The notes below the pieces were generated by a model, which made no database searches, was not told where the DNA came from, and saw only the letters and a program-made list of their open reading frames with translations. The translations under genes and the position numbers were made by a program. A stretch of 64,000 nucleotides of DNA from Maribacter sp. (GTDB taxonomy: Bacteria > Bacteroidota > Bacteroidia > Flavobacteriales > Flavobacteriaceae), in NCBI GenBank assembly GCA_020629285.1, contig JAHDDP010000014.1:1-64000 (forward strand). Direction: 5' to 3'. Position 1 is the stretch's first letter. Each line of letters starts with the position of its first letter. Below, in pieces: positions 43,382 to 52,736 of this stretch.

Positions 43382-44496
43382 AAGGCGTATAAAACACCCA
43401 CGCCTAGTACTTGTTTAAACTGAATTTTTGGTACACCAGGATTTACAATAGTGCCATTATCGTTTTTGACAACGTCAAACAGAATATCGTCATCATAAAT
43501 TATTTGTGTACCTAAACTGGTGCTAATGAATTTATTGACCTTCATGTTAAAGGTAAGTTCCCAATCTACATCAACGTTTCCAAAACTTTTAATATAATCC
43601 GAATATAAGTTCAGTCTACTTTTCATTTCAATATTATCTGCAATAGAATAATTAAAGTTGTTGGTAATTAAGATACCAAGTTCCAATAAATGATTTTCAC
43701 CTGGTGTAATGACATTACCATCTGCATCTAAAACAGCTTTTTGAACACCAAAAGCCCCATTGTCTGCCAAATCTTGATCTAATACAAAGGTTGATTTTTG
43801 AGTTAATGGCGAAAGGTAAAGATTAAATTTCTCGTCTTTCGTAATATATGATGTACCCGCACCAAACAGTAGATAGCCGGGCGCCATAAACCTTGATATA
43901 GGTGTATCTCTATCAGGGTATTTATAACCGTTAGAGAATTGTGTGTTGAAGTTTAACTGGACCGAATAAAACCACCTACTATCATTGTCTTTTTTGAAAC
44001 CCAGGTTGGAACTTAAACGAATTACATCTTCGGTTTTTCTAAGTTTTCGTCCTTCTTGAGCATTTAAACCATAACGTAGTTCTAAATTGTTGTCCCATTG
44101 AAAGTTGTTGAATTTATACTTTCTCGCAAATTTTAAAAATCCAAGACCACTGATCGCATTGTCACCACCAGCATTCCAGTTTACAAAGGCTACTTCACTT
44201 ATGTTGATACCAAAGCTATTTTCCGTTTCCCAGAAAGAAGGTACCCTAAAACGTTTAAAACCTTTTTGTAAGGTCTTGGTTTTTTTAAAATCTATATTGG
44301 GTATTTGAAGATTTACGTCTTTTTTAGGAGTATAAATTTTATCGACTGTTCTTCTTATAACAATGGTGTCTACAGCTATACTGTCTACGGTAACACTATC
44401 TACAAGAATTGGAGCCGGTATGGTGTCTTGACCAAATGAAAACGTGGCTACCAACAGGAATAACGGAATTAAGATTTTAAGCGATTTTGAAGCCAT
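43378..44496 (-). CDS. DUF3078 exported protein
   Basis: A 372-residue exported protein, signal peptide cleaved near FGQ (residue 23), belonging to the Bacteroidota DUF3078 family. After a Val/Thr-rich linker (VDSVTVDSIAVDTI) the main domain begins WETENSFGINISEVAFVNW with the hallmark NWNAGGDNAISG and is rich in alternating beta strands (YKFNNFQWDNNLELRYG, WFYSVQLNFNTQFSNG), ending GVGVLYAF with a C-terminal Phe as in outer-membrane barrels. A barrel porin-like role is inferred. It follows dxs by six bases, in one operon, as I recall from related genomes. Confidence 0.85.
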   Translation of the reverse strand: MASKSLKILIPLFLLVATFSFGQDTIPAPILVDSVTVDSIAVDTIVIRRTVDKIYTPKKDVNLQIPNIDFKKTKTLQKGFKRFRVPSFWETENSFGINISEVAFVNWNAGGDNAISGLGFLKFARKYKFNNFQWDNNLELRYGLNAQEGRKLRKTEDVIRLSSNLGFKKDNDSRWFYSVQLNFNTQFSNGYKYPDRDTPISRFMAPGYLLFGAGTSYITKDEKFNLYLSPLTQKSTFVLDQDLADNGAFGVQKAVLDADGNVITPGENHLLELGILITNNFNYSIADNIEMKSRLNLYSDYIKSFGNVDVDWELTFNMKVNKFISTSLGTQIIYDDDILFDVVKNDNGTIVNPGVPKIQFKQVLGVGVLYAF

Positions 44497-44502
44497 TATA
44501 TT

Positions 44503-46269
44503 TTATAGAAACTGTTGTACATATTGTTTTACGGACATCTGATCTATTCCTGCTATTTTATACAGATTTTCGGTCGCACCGTGGGTAATGAAATAATCAG
44601 GAATGCCAAATATCTTAATTATTTTGTGGATTCCAATATTATTTGCAAATTCTAATACAGCGCTACCAAATCCACCAACAGCTGAACCATCTTCTAGCGT
44701 AACAATATGATCGTATTTCTGTAAGATTTCTTTTAACAAAATAGTATCCAGCGGTTTAATGAATGGAAAATCATAATGAGCAATTGCTGTGTGTTGGTCC
44801 AATTCTGACAGCAAATTTGATGCCATATTTCCTATTGGGCCTGTACTTAAAATGGCAATTTTATTTCCTTCTTTTAAAACTTTCGCTTTTCCAATTGTAA
44901 GTTTTTCCATTGGTGCTTGCCAATCTATTAAATTACCTCTACCACGAGGATACCTGATGGCAATAGGATGGTCTAAACCTAATTGTGCGGTATACATTAT
45001 ATTGCGTAGCTCAATTTCATTTAGTGGTGAAAATATAATTAGATTTGGTATGCATCTTAAATAAGAAATATCAAAAACACCGTGATGCGTTGGTCCGTCT
45101 TCACCCACCAATCCTGCACGATCCAAGCAGAAAATCACTGGTAAATTTTGTATAGCTACATCATGTATAACCTGATCATAGGCACGTTGTAGAAATGTAG
45201 AGTAGATATTACAGAATACGACCAAACCGTCAGTAGCCATACCTGCAGCCAACGTTACTGCGTGCTGTTCTGCAATACCAACGTCAAAAGCCCTGTTGGG
45301 TATAGCTTCCATCATAAATTTTAGAGAGCTACCTGTGGGCATAGCGGGAGTTATACCTACTATTTTTTCATTCTTTTGGGCAAGTTCAACTAATGTCTTA
45401 CCAAATACATCTTGAAACTTGGGTGGTTGGGTAACGTTTGTTTTCTTTTGTAGTTCACCCGTTTGCTTATTAAACTTACCGGGCGCATGATAGGTAACCT
45501 GATTCTCCTCTGCCTTTTTTAACCCTTTTCCTTTCGTGGTGATTACGTGTAGCAATTTAGGACCTTCAATATGCTTTAAACGTTCTAATTCTTTTGCCAG
45601 ACCGTGTAAATCATGACCGTCTATAGGACCTGTGTAATTAAAATTAAGGCACTCAAAAATATTCTCTTCTTTTGCGGTACCTGTTTTTACGTTGGTTAAG
45701 TATTTTTTTAATGCACCAACACTTGGGTCGATCCCCATGGCATTGTCATTGAGAACCACTAGAATATTCGCGTTGGTAACTCCGGCATGGTTTAATCCTT
45801 CAAAAGCCATACCGCTGGCTATAGAAGCATCTCCAATAACGGCAATATGTTGTCGTTGTAATTTACCTTGTAATTGGGCTGCTAAAGCCATACCCAACAA
45901 AGCGGAAATAGAAGTAGAGCTATGCCCCGTACCAAAAGCATCATATTCGCTTTCTTCCATTTTTGGAAAGCCACTTATGCCACCTAATTGTCTATTGGTG
46001 TTAAAAATATTTTTTCTACCGGTCAGTATTTTATGACCGTAGGCTTGGTGTCCAACATCCCATATTAACTTGTCTATGGGTGTATTGAAAACATAATGTA
46101 ACGCTATTGTCAATTCTACAACACCTAAACTGGCACCTAAATGACCTTCTTTAACCGAAACAATGTCGATTATAAATTCACGTAACTCAACAGCCAATTG
46201 TTCCAAATCTTTTTCTTTTAAAGATTTAAGGTCGTTGGGTGAATTGATATGTTCTAGTATCGATTTCAA
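44503..46269 (-). CDS. dxs: 1-deoxy-D-xylulose-5-phosphate synthase
   Basis: A 588-residue thiamine-diphosphate enzyme making DXP from pyruvate and glyceraldehyde 3-phosphate, first step of the MEP isoprenoid pathway. Seen: WDVGHQAYGHKILTGR, GTGHSSTSISALLGMALA, the TPP motif GDASIASGMAFEGLNHAG to VVLNDNAMGI, the catalytic-type FDVGIAEQHAVTLAAG and DRAGLVGEDGPTHHGVFD. It is slightly shorter than the usual 620. The start is TTG (46269): no ATG or GTG is in frame upstream, and a consensus -7 element begins 27 bases earlier. It is divergent from tadA and leads DUF3078. Confidence 0.94.
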   Translation of the reverse strand: MKSILEHINSPNDLKSLKEKDLEQLAVELREFIIDIVSVKEGHLGASLGVVELTIALHYVFNTPIDKLIWDVGHQAYGHKILTGRKNIFNTNRQLGGISGFPKMEESEYDAFGTGHSSTSISALLGMALAAQLQGKLQRQHIAVIGDASIASGMAFEGLNHAGVTNANILVVLNDNAMGIDPSVGALKKYLTNVKTGTAKEENIFECLNFNYTGPIDGHDLHGLAKELERLKHIEGPKLLHVITTKGKGLKKAEENQVTYHAPGKFNKQTGELQKKTNVTQPPKFQDVFGKTLVELAQKNEKIVGITPAMPTGSSLKFMMEAIPNRAFDVGIAEQHAVTLAAGMATDGLVVFCNIYSTFLQRAYDQVIHDVAIQNLPVIFCLDRAGLVGEDGPTHHGVFDISYLRCIPNLIIFSPLNEIELRNIMYTAQLGLDHPIAIRYPRGRGNLIDWQAPMEKLTIGKAKVLKEGNKIAILSTGPIGNMASNLLSELDQHTAIAHYDFPFIKPLDTILLKEILQKYDHIVTLEDGSAVGGFGSAVLEFANNIGIHKIIKIFGIPDYFITHGATENLYKIAGIDQMSVKQYVQQFL

Positions 46270-46288
46270 ACTGTGGGTATAATGAATA

Positions 46289-46296
46289 CAAAAATA
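46289..46296 (-). promoter_or_regulatory. -7 promoter element of dxs
   Basis: TATTTTTG on the minus strand, full match to TAnnTTTG, 27 bases before the TTG start at 46269. It is the exact mirror image of the tadA element at 46320-46327, 23 bases away. Confidence 0.6.
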
Positions 46297-46319
46297 CTTT
46301 TTTAAAAATGAAACTGTCG

Positions 46320-46327
46320 TATTTTTG
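46320..46327 (+). promoter_or_regulatory. -7 promoter element of tadA
   Basis: TATTTTTG, full match, but only 13 bases before the ATG at 46333, which would give an almost leaderless mRNA; a second in-frame ATG at 46363 is possible but would remove the YDDTYF segment that relatives keep. Confidence 0.5.
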
Positions 46328-46332
46328 AACCT

Positions 46333-46776
46333 ATGGTTTTACCTTACGATGATACTTATTTTATGAAAAAGGCGCTACAAGAGGCAGAGTACGCCCTTGA
46401 AGCTGGCGAAGTACCTGTAGGTGCAGTAATTGTAGTGCAAGATAGAATCATTGCCAGAGCACATAATCTTACTGAAAAATTAAACGATGTTACGGCGCAT
46501 GCCGAAATGCAGGCAATCACTTCGGCCGCAAATTTTTTAGGTGGAAAATATTTAAAGGACTGTACGCTTTACGTAACCTTAGAGCCATGCCAAATGTGTG
46601 CTGGTGCTTTGTATTGGAGCCAGATCGGTAAAATCGTTTATGGCGCTACAGATGAACAACGTGGGTGCGGAGTTATGGGAACTACATTGCATCCTAAAAC
46701 TAAAATATCTGGTGGTGTTTTAGAAGATGAAGCTGCAAGTTTATTGCTTCAGTTTTTTGCTAAGAAAAGAAAATAG
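46333..46776 (+). CDS. tadA: tRNA-specific adenosine deaminase
   Basis: A 147-residue zinc deaminase that converts adenosine 34 of tRNA-Arg to inosine. Catalytic HAE (His56, Glu58) in TAHAEMQAI and zinc ligands in EPCQMCAGAL (Cys86, Cys89) are intact, and the substrate-contact segment QIGKIVYGATDEQRG follows. The N-terminal DDTYFMKKALQEAE matches family starts. It is divergent from dxs over a symmetrical promoter region. A weak hairpin follows. Confidence 0.92.
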   Translation: MVLPYDDTYFMKKALQEAEYALEAGEVPVGAVIVVQDRIIARAHNLTEKLNDVTAHAEMQAITSAANFLGGKYLKDCTLYVTLEPCQMCAGALYWSQIGKIVYGATDEQRGCGVMGTTLHPKTKISGGVLEDEAASLLLQFFAKKRK

Positions 46777-46794
46777 GATTTAGTATAAACGAAA

Positions 46795-46814
46795 AACCAC
46801 GCAATAGCGCGGTT
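46795..46814. terminator. Weak hairpin between tadA and the cold-shock gene
   Basis: Arms AACCACGC and GCGCGGTT (46795-46802, 46807-46814) pair at 7 of 8 positions over a 4-base loop, preceded by five A, so on the minus strand the stem ends in U residues after the cold-shock gene. Confidence 0.4.
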
Positions 46815-46837
46815 ATCTAGTTTTTCATGAAAGAAAT

Positions 46838-47029
46838 TTATAGTACTTGTACTTGCCCTGCAACTGTACCTTTTCTTCCTTCTTCCTCTTCGTAGCTCAC
46901 TTTATCACCTTCTCTAATTTCTGTGCCGTGTAAAGCGGTGGCATGAACAAAAATATCTTTTCCAGTTTCTTCATTGGTTATAAATCCATAACCTTTAGAT
47001 TCATTGTAAAATTTGACGGTACCAATCAT
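46838..47029 (-). CDS. Cold-shock-domain protein
   Basis: A 63-residue CspA-type single-stranded nucleic-acid-binding protein. RNP1 is KGYGFI (12-17) and RNP2 is DIFVHA (25-30); the rest GTEIREGDKVSYEEEEGRKG is standard. Its leader of about 75 bases contains a small TTTCCT/AGGAAA stem, but not a clear cold box. It lies downstream of the 86-residue membrane protein gene on the same strand. Confidence 0.93.
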   Translation of the reverse strand: MIGTVKFYNESKGYGFITNEETGKDIFVHATALHGTEIREGDKVSYEEEEGRKGTVAGQVQVL

Positions 47030-47105
47030 TGTATTGAAATTTTAATATTAACATTCTAATTTAATATTTTTTCCTGTTGATTGGTAGGAAATTGAGGGTT
47101 TATTT

Positions 47106-47366
47106 TTACGGAGTATCTTGATTATCAGTGTTTCTAGGCTTTTTTCCTTGCATTTTCCTCACATTTTCATCTGTAAGCATATAATCGTTGAATTTTTTAC
47201 CCTTGCTTTCTTTTATCAAAAAAAGTGGCATTGCCAATAAAAACAGTCCTAAAGTGCCTGAACCAATAAATCTATGTGATAATGCTTCTTGGCCAGCATC
47301 TAGGCTAAATCCATAAATGATTAGTCCTATGGAGATTAAAACTATAATGGTGATAATGTATTTCAT
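47106..47366 (-). CDS. Small two-helix membrane protein
   Basis: An 86-residue protein of no named family. Two hydrophobic segments, MKYIITIIVLISIGLIIYG (1-19) and LGLFLLAMPLFLI (39-51), joined by SLDAGQEALSHRFIGSG, and a hydrophilic, charged C-terminal tail with DENVRKMQGKKPRNTDN. Likely an inner-membrane protein with both ends on the same side. It is 38 bases downstream of the ClC gene on the same strand. Confidence 0.7.
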   Translation of the reverse strand: MKYIITIIVLISIGLIIYGFSLDAGQEALSHRFIGSGTLGLFLLAMPLFLIKESKGKKFNDYMLTDENVRKMQGKKPRNTDNQDTP

Positions 47367-47404
47367 GTTGTTTCATTTTCTAAAAGATTTGAGAAATTTA
47401 CTTT

Positions 47405-49189
47405 TTATTTGGTAAAACGTATCAATTCTCTTCTGTAAGCGGTCAATAATTTTGATTTAGATACAAAACCCATGTATTTTCCATTTTTTACAACGGGTAA
47501 ATTCCACGCGCCACTATCTTGAAATTTTTGCATGACAATCTGCATACTATCCAACCCGTAATAAATATGATCAGGGGCTTTATGAGTAAAGGTTTCTACT
47601 TTTGTTGTGTTATACAGATTAGTATCGAACATAAATTCTCTAATATCATCTAAAAGAATAATGCCCAAAAACCGCTGATTTTCATCAACTACAGGAAAAA
47701 TGTTCCTGGTAGATTTTGCAACGGAATCATGGAGCATTTCACCTAAAGTCATCTCTGGATGCACAATTTTAAAATTAGTTTCAATTACAGATTCTAAGTC
47801 CATTAGCGTAAGAACAGCTTGGTCTTTATCATGAGTTAATAAATCGCCACTTTCAGCTAACTCTCTGGTGTAAATAGTATAATCTACCGTGTTTTTAGTG
47901 ATAAGGTATGATATAGATGCCGTAATCATCAGAGGAACAAATAGAGCATAACCACCAGTGATTTCCGCAATTAGGAAAATAGCGGTTAATGGGGCATGTT
48001 GTACTCCGGCAATAAGACCGGCCATACCAATTAACGTAAAATTACTCTCGGATACTGAAAACCCTAGTCCAGAATTATTGATAATCTTGGCAACTACATT
48101 ACCTAAGGCACTACCCATTACCATGGTTGGGATAAAAATACCACCGGCACCACCTGCAGCTAGTGTAGTGGTCATTGCAACAGCCTTAAAAATGGTAATA
48201 CCTATTAATAGGGCAATTACAATCCAGATGTTGTTTGTGTAGGTATCAAAAGGAGTTTTGCCTAAAGCAGTAATGTGGTCACCTATTAGCAAGTAGTTTA
48301 TAAAGGAAAACCCTTCACCATATAAAGGCGGAATCATATAAAGCATAATGCCTATAGCTAAACCACCAACTAAAAGGCGGTATTTCGGACTTTTTAATGG
48401 TTTAAAGAGGTTTACGATTCTAAAGTACATTTTTGTAAAATAGATAGATGCTACCGCAGTGCCAGCCCCTAAAAGAATATATAATAAGGTGTCTTTAATT
48501 TCAAAAGGTTCTGTATTGGAAAAGTTTAATAAAACCTCATTTCCCATAAAAAAGTAGGAAGTAAGCACACCGCTTATGGAAGCTAGTAATAAGGGTAACA
48601 TGGATATCATGGTAAGATCCATACTAAATACTTCTACGGCGAAAATTATGGCCGCAATGGGCGATTGAAATATGGAGGATATAGCACCTGCCGATGCGCA
48701 AGCAATTAATAGGGAACGAGTTTTTGAATTGATATGAAACAGGCGTCCTAGATTTGAACTTATAGCTGCGCCCGTTGCAACAGCAGGTCCTAACAACCCT
48801 ACAGATCCACCAAAACCTACGGTTAACGGAGCAATAATAAGTTGGGTGTATACTTGCTTTACATCTATACGACCTTTGTTTTTAGATAAAGAAAATAGAA
48901 TAGAAGAAACGGCATGATTAAGTTTCTCTTTATGAATGTATTTTACATATAGATATACCAAAGTAAGACCGATAATAGGGAGGATGAAATACAGTTGATT
49001 GCTAGAAAAAATAATTCCTTTTTCAAGGGATGCCTCAATGAAGTAGGTTATGTTTTTTAGGGTAACCGACGCCAATCCGGCTAAAAGCCCCACAACAACG
49101 CTTAAAATATATATAAAGGTCTTTTGAGAGATGTTCTTATATCTCCACTTATAAATACGCTTTAAAAGGTTGTTTGCTTGAATGGGCAT
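47405..49189 (-). CDS. ClC-family chloride channel with CBS pair
   Basis: A 594-residue ClC protein: ten to twelve membrane helices to about residue 440, then two CBS domains (about 460-594; FLGIILLDDIREFM, MGFVSKSKLLTAYRREL). The pore motif is GGSVGLLGPAVATGAA (127-142) where exchangers have a gating glutamate in GxEGP; here that position is Leu133. The inner proton-path glutamate region reads IIFAVEVF rather than IEE. GGAGGIFIPTMVMG is intact, as is the H-bonding Tyr region. Loss of both acids suggests an uncoupled channel, an inference. Confidence 0.85.
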   Translation of the reverse strand: MPIQANNLLKRIYKWRYKNISQKTFIYILSVVVGLLAGLASVTLKNITYFIEASLEKGIIFSSNQLYFILPIIGLTLVYLYVKYIHKEKLNHAVSSILFSLSKNKGRIDVKQVYTQLIIAPLTVGFGGSVGLLGPAVATGAAISSNLGRLFHINSKTRSLLIACASAGAISSIFQSPIAAIIFAVEVFSMDLTMISMLPLLLASISGVLTSYFFMGNEVLLNFSNTEPFEIKDTLLYILLGAGTAVASIYFTKMYFRIVNLFKPLKSPKYRLLVGGLAIGIMLYMIPPLYGEGFSFINYLLIGDHITALGKTPFDTYTNNIWIVIALLIGITIFKAVAMTTTLAAGGAGGIFIPTMVMGSALGNVVAKIINNSGLGFSVSESNFTLIGMAGLIAGVQHAPLTAIFLIAEITGGYALFVPLMITASISYLITKNTVDYTIYTRELAESGDLLTHDKDQAVLTLMDLESVIETNFKIVHPEMTLGEMLHDSVAKSTRNIFPVVDENQRFLGIILLDDIREFMFDTNLYNTTKVETFTHKAPDHIYYGLDSMQIVMQKFQDSGAWNLPVVKNGKYMGFVSKSKLLTAYRRELIRFTK

Positions 49190-49224
49190 ATTTTGGCCAT
49201 AACATTAGTAAGGGTCAAAGGTAT

Positions 49225-50079
49225 TTAATTACTGGTTATGATTTTTGATTTAAAATCTTCTAAATCTTCAAGATAAATTTGGCGTAGGGTTTCGACATAA
49301 GCTCTATTGTTATAATAGCCGTTGTTGAAATCTACAATGGCATCTTCAATCATATTTAAAGCTGTCGTTTTATCTCCTTCATTTAATAATAGCTGTGCTT
49401 TGTAATATTTAGCATCTGCAGAGCTGGTAAAGTACTGAATAACTTTGTCAAAATTCTCGTTCGCTTTCTTTGTATTACCAGATTCAAAATAGGCTATCCC
49501 TCTGTAAAGAAAAGCTTCTAGCTCTACCCAATCTTCACCCGAATCTTCGGTTTCTTTGGTAATATGTTTGTCCCAATAAGCAATGGAGTTATCATAGTCT
49601 TTTGCGCCTAAATACGCAATGCCACGCCAAAAATCTACACTATGCCCTTGTGGATAATCTAAATAAGGTGTTAAAGAATCTGATGCGTTAAAATCGGTAA
49701 TTGCTTTTTCGTAGTCTCTGTAGAAATTAAGATATAGATAACCTCTCATTGGCTGCCAATTTTTTGGATCTATTTCGACAGATTTGTCAATGAGTGGTTT
49801 CCATTCTAAAGGCATTCCTCTCTTTAAATAAGGTATTGAAATTTCACGCCAAGCTGCGGCATGTGTCGGGTCTAATTTTAAAATAGAGTCCAACATGGTC
49901 ATTGATTTAGGTGTACCTTGAATAGGCTTCATGTGGTCATGTGTACCGAATTCTTGATCAAAAAGAATTTTGGCAAGGTCTTTATCCTGCTGAGTAATAT
50001 TTTTTGAGACTTTTTTACAAGAAATCAACAAAAATAAGCCCAGTATTATGCTAAGGAAGTATTTCTGAAATTTCACCAT
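49225..50079 (-). CDS. TPR lipoprotein
   Basis: A 284-residue lipoprotein from ATG 50079 (a TTG at 50085 is in frame): MVKFQKYFLSIILGLFLLIS with lipobox LLISC (Cys21). The body has four or five tetratricopeptide repeats (LDPTHAAAWREISIPYLKRG, IDPKNWQPMRGYLYLNFYRDYE, WRGIAYLGAKDYDNSIAYWDKH, YRGIAYFESGNTKKANENFDKV), suggesting a protein-protein scaffold on a periplasmic membrane face. It overlaps the end of the preceding gene by 29 bases, so the pair is translationally linked. Confidence 0.8.
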   Translation of the reverse strand: MVKFQKYFLSIILGLFLLISCKKVSKNITQQDKDLAKILFDQEFGTHDHMKPIQGTPKSMTMLDSILKLDPTHAAAWREISIPYLKRGMPLEWKPLIDKSVEIDPKNWQPMRGYLYLNFYRDYEKAITDFNASDSLTPYLDYPQGHSVDFWRGIAYLGAKDYDNSIAYWDKHITKETEDSGEDWVELEAFLYRGIAYFESGNTKKANENFDKVIQYFTSSADAKYYKAQLLLNEGDKTTALNMIEDAIVDFNNGYYNNRAYVETLRQIYLEDLEDFKSKIITSN

Positions 50080-50593
50080 CTTCAATTTTGTAAATTAAGT
50101 ACATATAGCTGTCTAACTGCTCACCTTTAATGCTTGATATTTTCCAATTTTCTTTTCTAGAACTTAATTTTATAATTTGTTTAACTAGGTTTGGTGAAAA
50201 TTTAGATGGTTTATAATCAATATCTAATTCATTGATTTCCATTCTTCCAACCTCTCCTTTACAATTGATTATAAATCTCAAGTTCAAAAAACCATTGTCA
50301 GTGTCGTCTGTACTAATATAATGTTCTAAAATATATTTTTTAAATGAGGATTTACTACCGTTAAATATAGGGGTATACATAGCTGCATTTGCAAACCAGC
50401 CAATTATACGGTCTTCATTACAAAGATTAAAGTCTTTATTAACTATTGATAGGTGTCCAATATTATTAGGGTATTTTTTTTCATTCACTTCATATTTCCA
50501 ATCATGTTGATAATAAAAATATCCAATAACACCACCAATGATTACAACTATGCCCAATAAACTATACAATACAACTTTTACCCATTTTTTCAC
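50051..50593 (-). CDS. Membrane-anchored protein, possibly TonB-C-like
   Basis: A 180-residue protein with one N-terminal helix (VKVVLYSLLGIVVIIGGVIG, about 5-24) and a periplasmic domain. Residues about 108-180 (GFLNLRFIINCKGEVGRMEI, WKISSIKGEQLDSYMYLIYK) resemble the C-terminal domain of TonB energy transducers: strand, turn with KGEV, helix with FSPNLVKQIIKL, closing strands. The long proline-rich spacer of TonB is missing. The assignment is tentative. It is the first gene of a pair with the TPR lipoprotein. Confidence 0.55.
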   Translation of the reverse strand: MKKWVKVVLYSLLGIVVIIGGVIGYFYYQHDWKYEVNEKKYPNNIGHLSIVNKDFNLCNEDRIIGWFANAAMYTPIFNGSKSSFKKYILEHYISTDDTDNGFLNLRFIINCKGEVGRMEINELDIDYKPSKFSPNLVKQIIKLSSRKENWKISSIKGEQLDSYMYLIYKIEDGEISEILP

Positions 50594-50672
50594 AAAGTGA
50601 ATTTAACAAAAAATATCTTACTTATTGTGGTAGTTGATTTGTAAGGTATCTAATTGAAGAGAAGAGCAAACA

Positions 50673-50701
50673 AAAAAATCCCGCACTAGGCGGGATTTTT
50701 T
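50673..50701 (-). terminator. Hairpin terminator after aspS
   Basis: Arms AAAAAATCCCGC (50673-50684) and complement (50690-50701) with loop ACTAG. On the minus strand the GC stem is followed by six U, 22 bases after the aspS stop codon. Confidence 0.9.
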
Positions 50702-50723
50702 ATTATCACTTTGTCAAGATGGT

Positions 50724-52478
50724 TTATTCTTGAATATCCAACTTCAAGTTCAATTCTTTCAATTGCTCATTATCAATTGGGGCAGGGGCATCGATCATGA
50801 CATCTCTACCGCTATTATTTTTAGGGAAGGCAATAAAATCTCTAATCGTTTCTTGTCCACCTAAAATAGATACAAGTCTATCCAAACCAAATGCTAGTCC
50901 GCCATGTGGTGGTGCACCGTATTGGAATGCATCCATTAAGAAACCGAATTGCGCTTTTGCTTCTTCAGGTGTGAAACCTAAATGCTTGAACATGGTTGCT
51001 TGCATATCCTTATCATGTATACGAATAGAACCACCGCCTATTTCGTTTCCGTTCAATACCAAATCATATGCATTTGCACGTACAGCACCTGGGTCAGTAT
51101 CCAGTAATTCTAACTGACCTGGTTTTGGAGAGGTAAACGGGTGGTGCATGGCATGGTAATGACCAGTTTCTTCATCAAGCTCCAACAATGGGAAATCTAC
51201 TACCCATAATGGCGCAAATTCGTTTGGTTTTCTTAATTCTAGTCTAGTAGCCATTTCCATACGTAAGGCACTTAACTGTGTTCTTGTTTTATTGGCATCA
51301 CCAGAAAGTACGCATATAAGATCACCTGGTTTGGCGCCTGTTGCTTCTGCCCATTTTGCCAAATCGTCTTGGTCATAGAATTTATCAACAGTAGATTTAA
51401 AGCTTCCGTCTTCATTGCATTTTACGTAAACCATTCCGTTAGCACCAATTTGTGGACGCTTAACCCAGTTTACCAAGGCATCTAACTCTTTTCTAGTATA
51501 AGAAGCAGCACCTGGTACGGCAATACCAACTACTAGTTCAGATGAATTGAAAACTCCAAATTCTTTATGTTGTGCAATAGCGTTTAATTCAGCGAATTCC
51601 ATACCAAAACGAATATCTGGCTTATCGTTACCGTATTTAGCCATGGCATCATCATAAGTCATTCTTGGGAAAGAATCGATCTCAACACCATTCACTTCTT
51701 TTAAAAGGTACTTGGTCAAGTTCTCGAAAACGTTAAGTATATCTTCTTGCTCAACAAATGCCATTTCACAATCTATCTGCGTAAACTCTGGCTGTCTATC
51801 GGCACGTAGATCTTCATCTCTAAAACACTTTACAATCTGAAAGTATTTATCCATACCACCAACCATAAGCAACTGCTTAAAGGTTTGTGGCGATTGTGGT
51901 AGGGCGTAAAACTGCCCTTCGTTCATACGGCTAGGTACCACGAAATCTCTAGCACCTTCTGGTGTAGATTTTATTAAATACGGAGTCTCCACTTCTATAA
52001 AGCCTTCGCCCGATAAAAATTTACGAACTTCCATGGTAACCTTACTTCTAAAAATAAGGTTGTTTTTTACAGGATTTCTACGGATGTCTAAATACCTGTA
52101 TTTCATACGTAGGTCTTCACCACCATCAGTTTCGTTCTCTATAGTGAACGGCGGAGTCTTAGATTCGTTTAAAATGGTTAATTCAGATACCAAAACTTCA
52201 ATATTACCCGTTGGGATGTTTGCGTTTTTGGAAGCTCTTTCAATAACCTCACCTTTAATTTGAATAACAAACTCTCTTCCTAGATTTCTAGCTTGCTCTA
52301 AAAGTTCTGCATTGGTACGGTCTTCATCAAGAACTAGTTGCGTAATACCATAACGATCACGTATATCTACCCAAACAACAAAACCTTTGTCTCTTGTTTT
52401 GGAAACCCACCCAGATAGGGTAACTGTTTCGCCAATATGTGATTCTCTTAATTCCCCGCAGGAATGGCTTCTATACAT
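50724..52478 (-). CDS. aspS: Aspartyl-tRNA synthetase
   Basis: A 584-residue class II synthetase charging tRNA-Asp. An OB-fold anticodon domain (about 1-105) is followed by the catalytic core with motif 2 [20 protein letters not shown] (about 212-231), the bacterial GAD insertion (about 300-410), and motif 3 [16 protein letters not shown] (about 525-540). Length is that of the bacterial long form (about 580-600). A single-gene unit with a hairpin terminator. Whether it is discriminating or also charges tRNA-Asn cannot be told from the motifs seen. Confidence 0.95.
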   Translation of the reverse strand: MYRSHSCGELRESHIGETVTLSGWVSKTRDKGFVVWVDIRDRYGITQLVLDEDRTNAELLEQARNLGREFVIQIKGEVIERASKNANIPTGNIEVLVSELTILNESKTPPFTIENETDGGEDLRMKYRYLDIRRNPVKNNLIFRSKVTMEVRKFLSGEGFIEVETPYLIKSTPEGARDFVVPSRMNEGQFYALPQSPQTFKQLLMVGGMDKYFQIVKCFRDEDLRADRQPEFTQIDCEMAFVEQEDILNVFENLTKYLLKEVNGVEIDSFPRMTYDDAMAKYGNDKPDIRFGMEFAELNAIAQHKEFGVFNSSELVVGIAVPGAASYTRKELDALVNWVKRPQIGANGMVYVKCNEDGSFKSTVDKFYDQDDLAKWAEATGAKPGDLICVLSGDANKTRTQLSALRMEMATRLELRKPNEFAPLWVVDFPLLELDEETGHYHAMHHPFTSPKPGQLELLDTDPGAVRANAYDLVLNGNEIGGGSIRIHDKDMQATMFKHLGFTPEEAKAQFGFLMDAFQYGAPPHGGLAFGLDRLVSILGGQETIRDFIAFPKNNSGRDVMIDAPAPIDNEQLKELNLKLDIQE

Positions 52479-52661
52479 AACATGTGCTTTAATGAAAGGG
52501 CAAATTTAAGAAGTCTATTTCATTATAGGTCTATATGAAAGGCACGTTTTATTGGATGACCGGTTTATGTTATAATCGACACTATTTTACCTTAAGTACT
52601 TAATAAACAGTTTAATATAGCTCTAATGTAAATTTAATGTTATGTAAAAGTTACCAAAACA

Positions 52662-52691
52662 TTGATTAATTGCAAAATAATTGTATCTTTA
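52662..52691 (+). promoter_or_regulatory. Complete Bacteroidota promoter
   Basis: TTG (52662-52664), 19 bases, then TATCTTTA (52684-52691), 7 of 8 to TAnnTTTG. It is the best full -33/-7 match in the window, 46 bases before the ATG at 52737. Confidence 0.7.
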
Positions 52692-52736
52692 TCTCGTTAG
52701 AGTATTGTAAAATAATAATCCCAAAAAAAATATATC

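Noticed and set aside
47070-47091. TTTCCT/AGGAAA inverted repeat before the cold-shock gene as terminator or cold box
   Set aside because: Only six base pairs over a 10-base loop and no U-tract in the needed direction.
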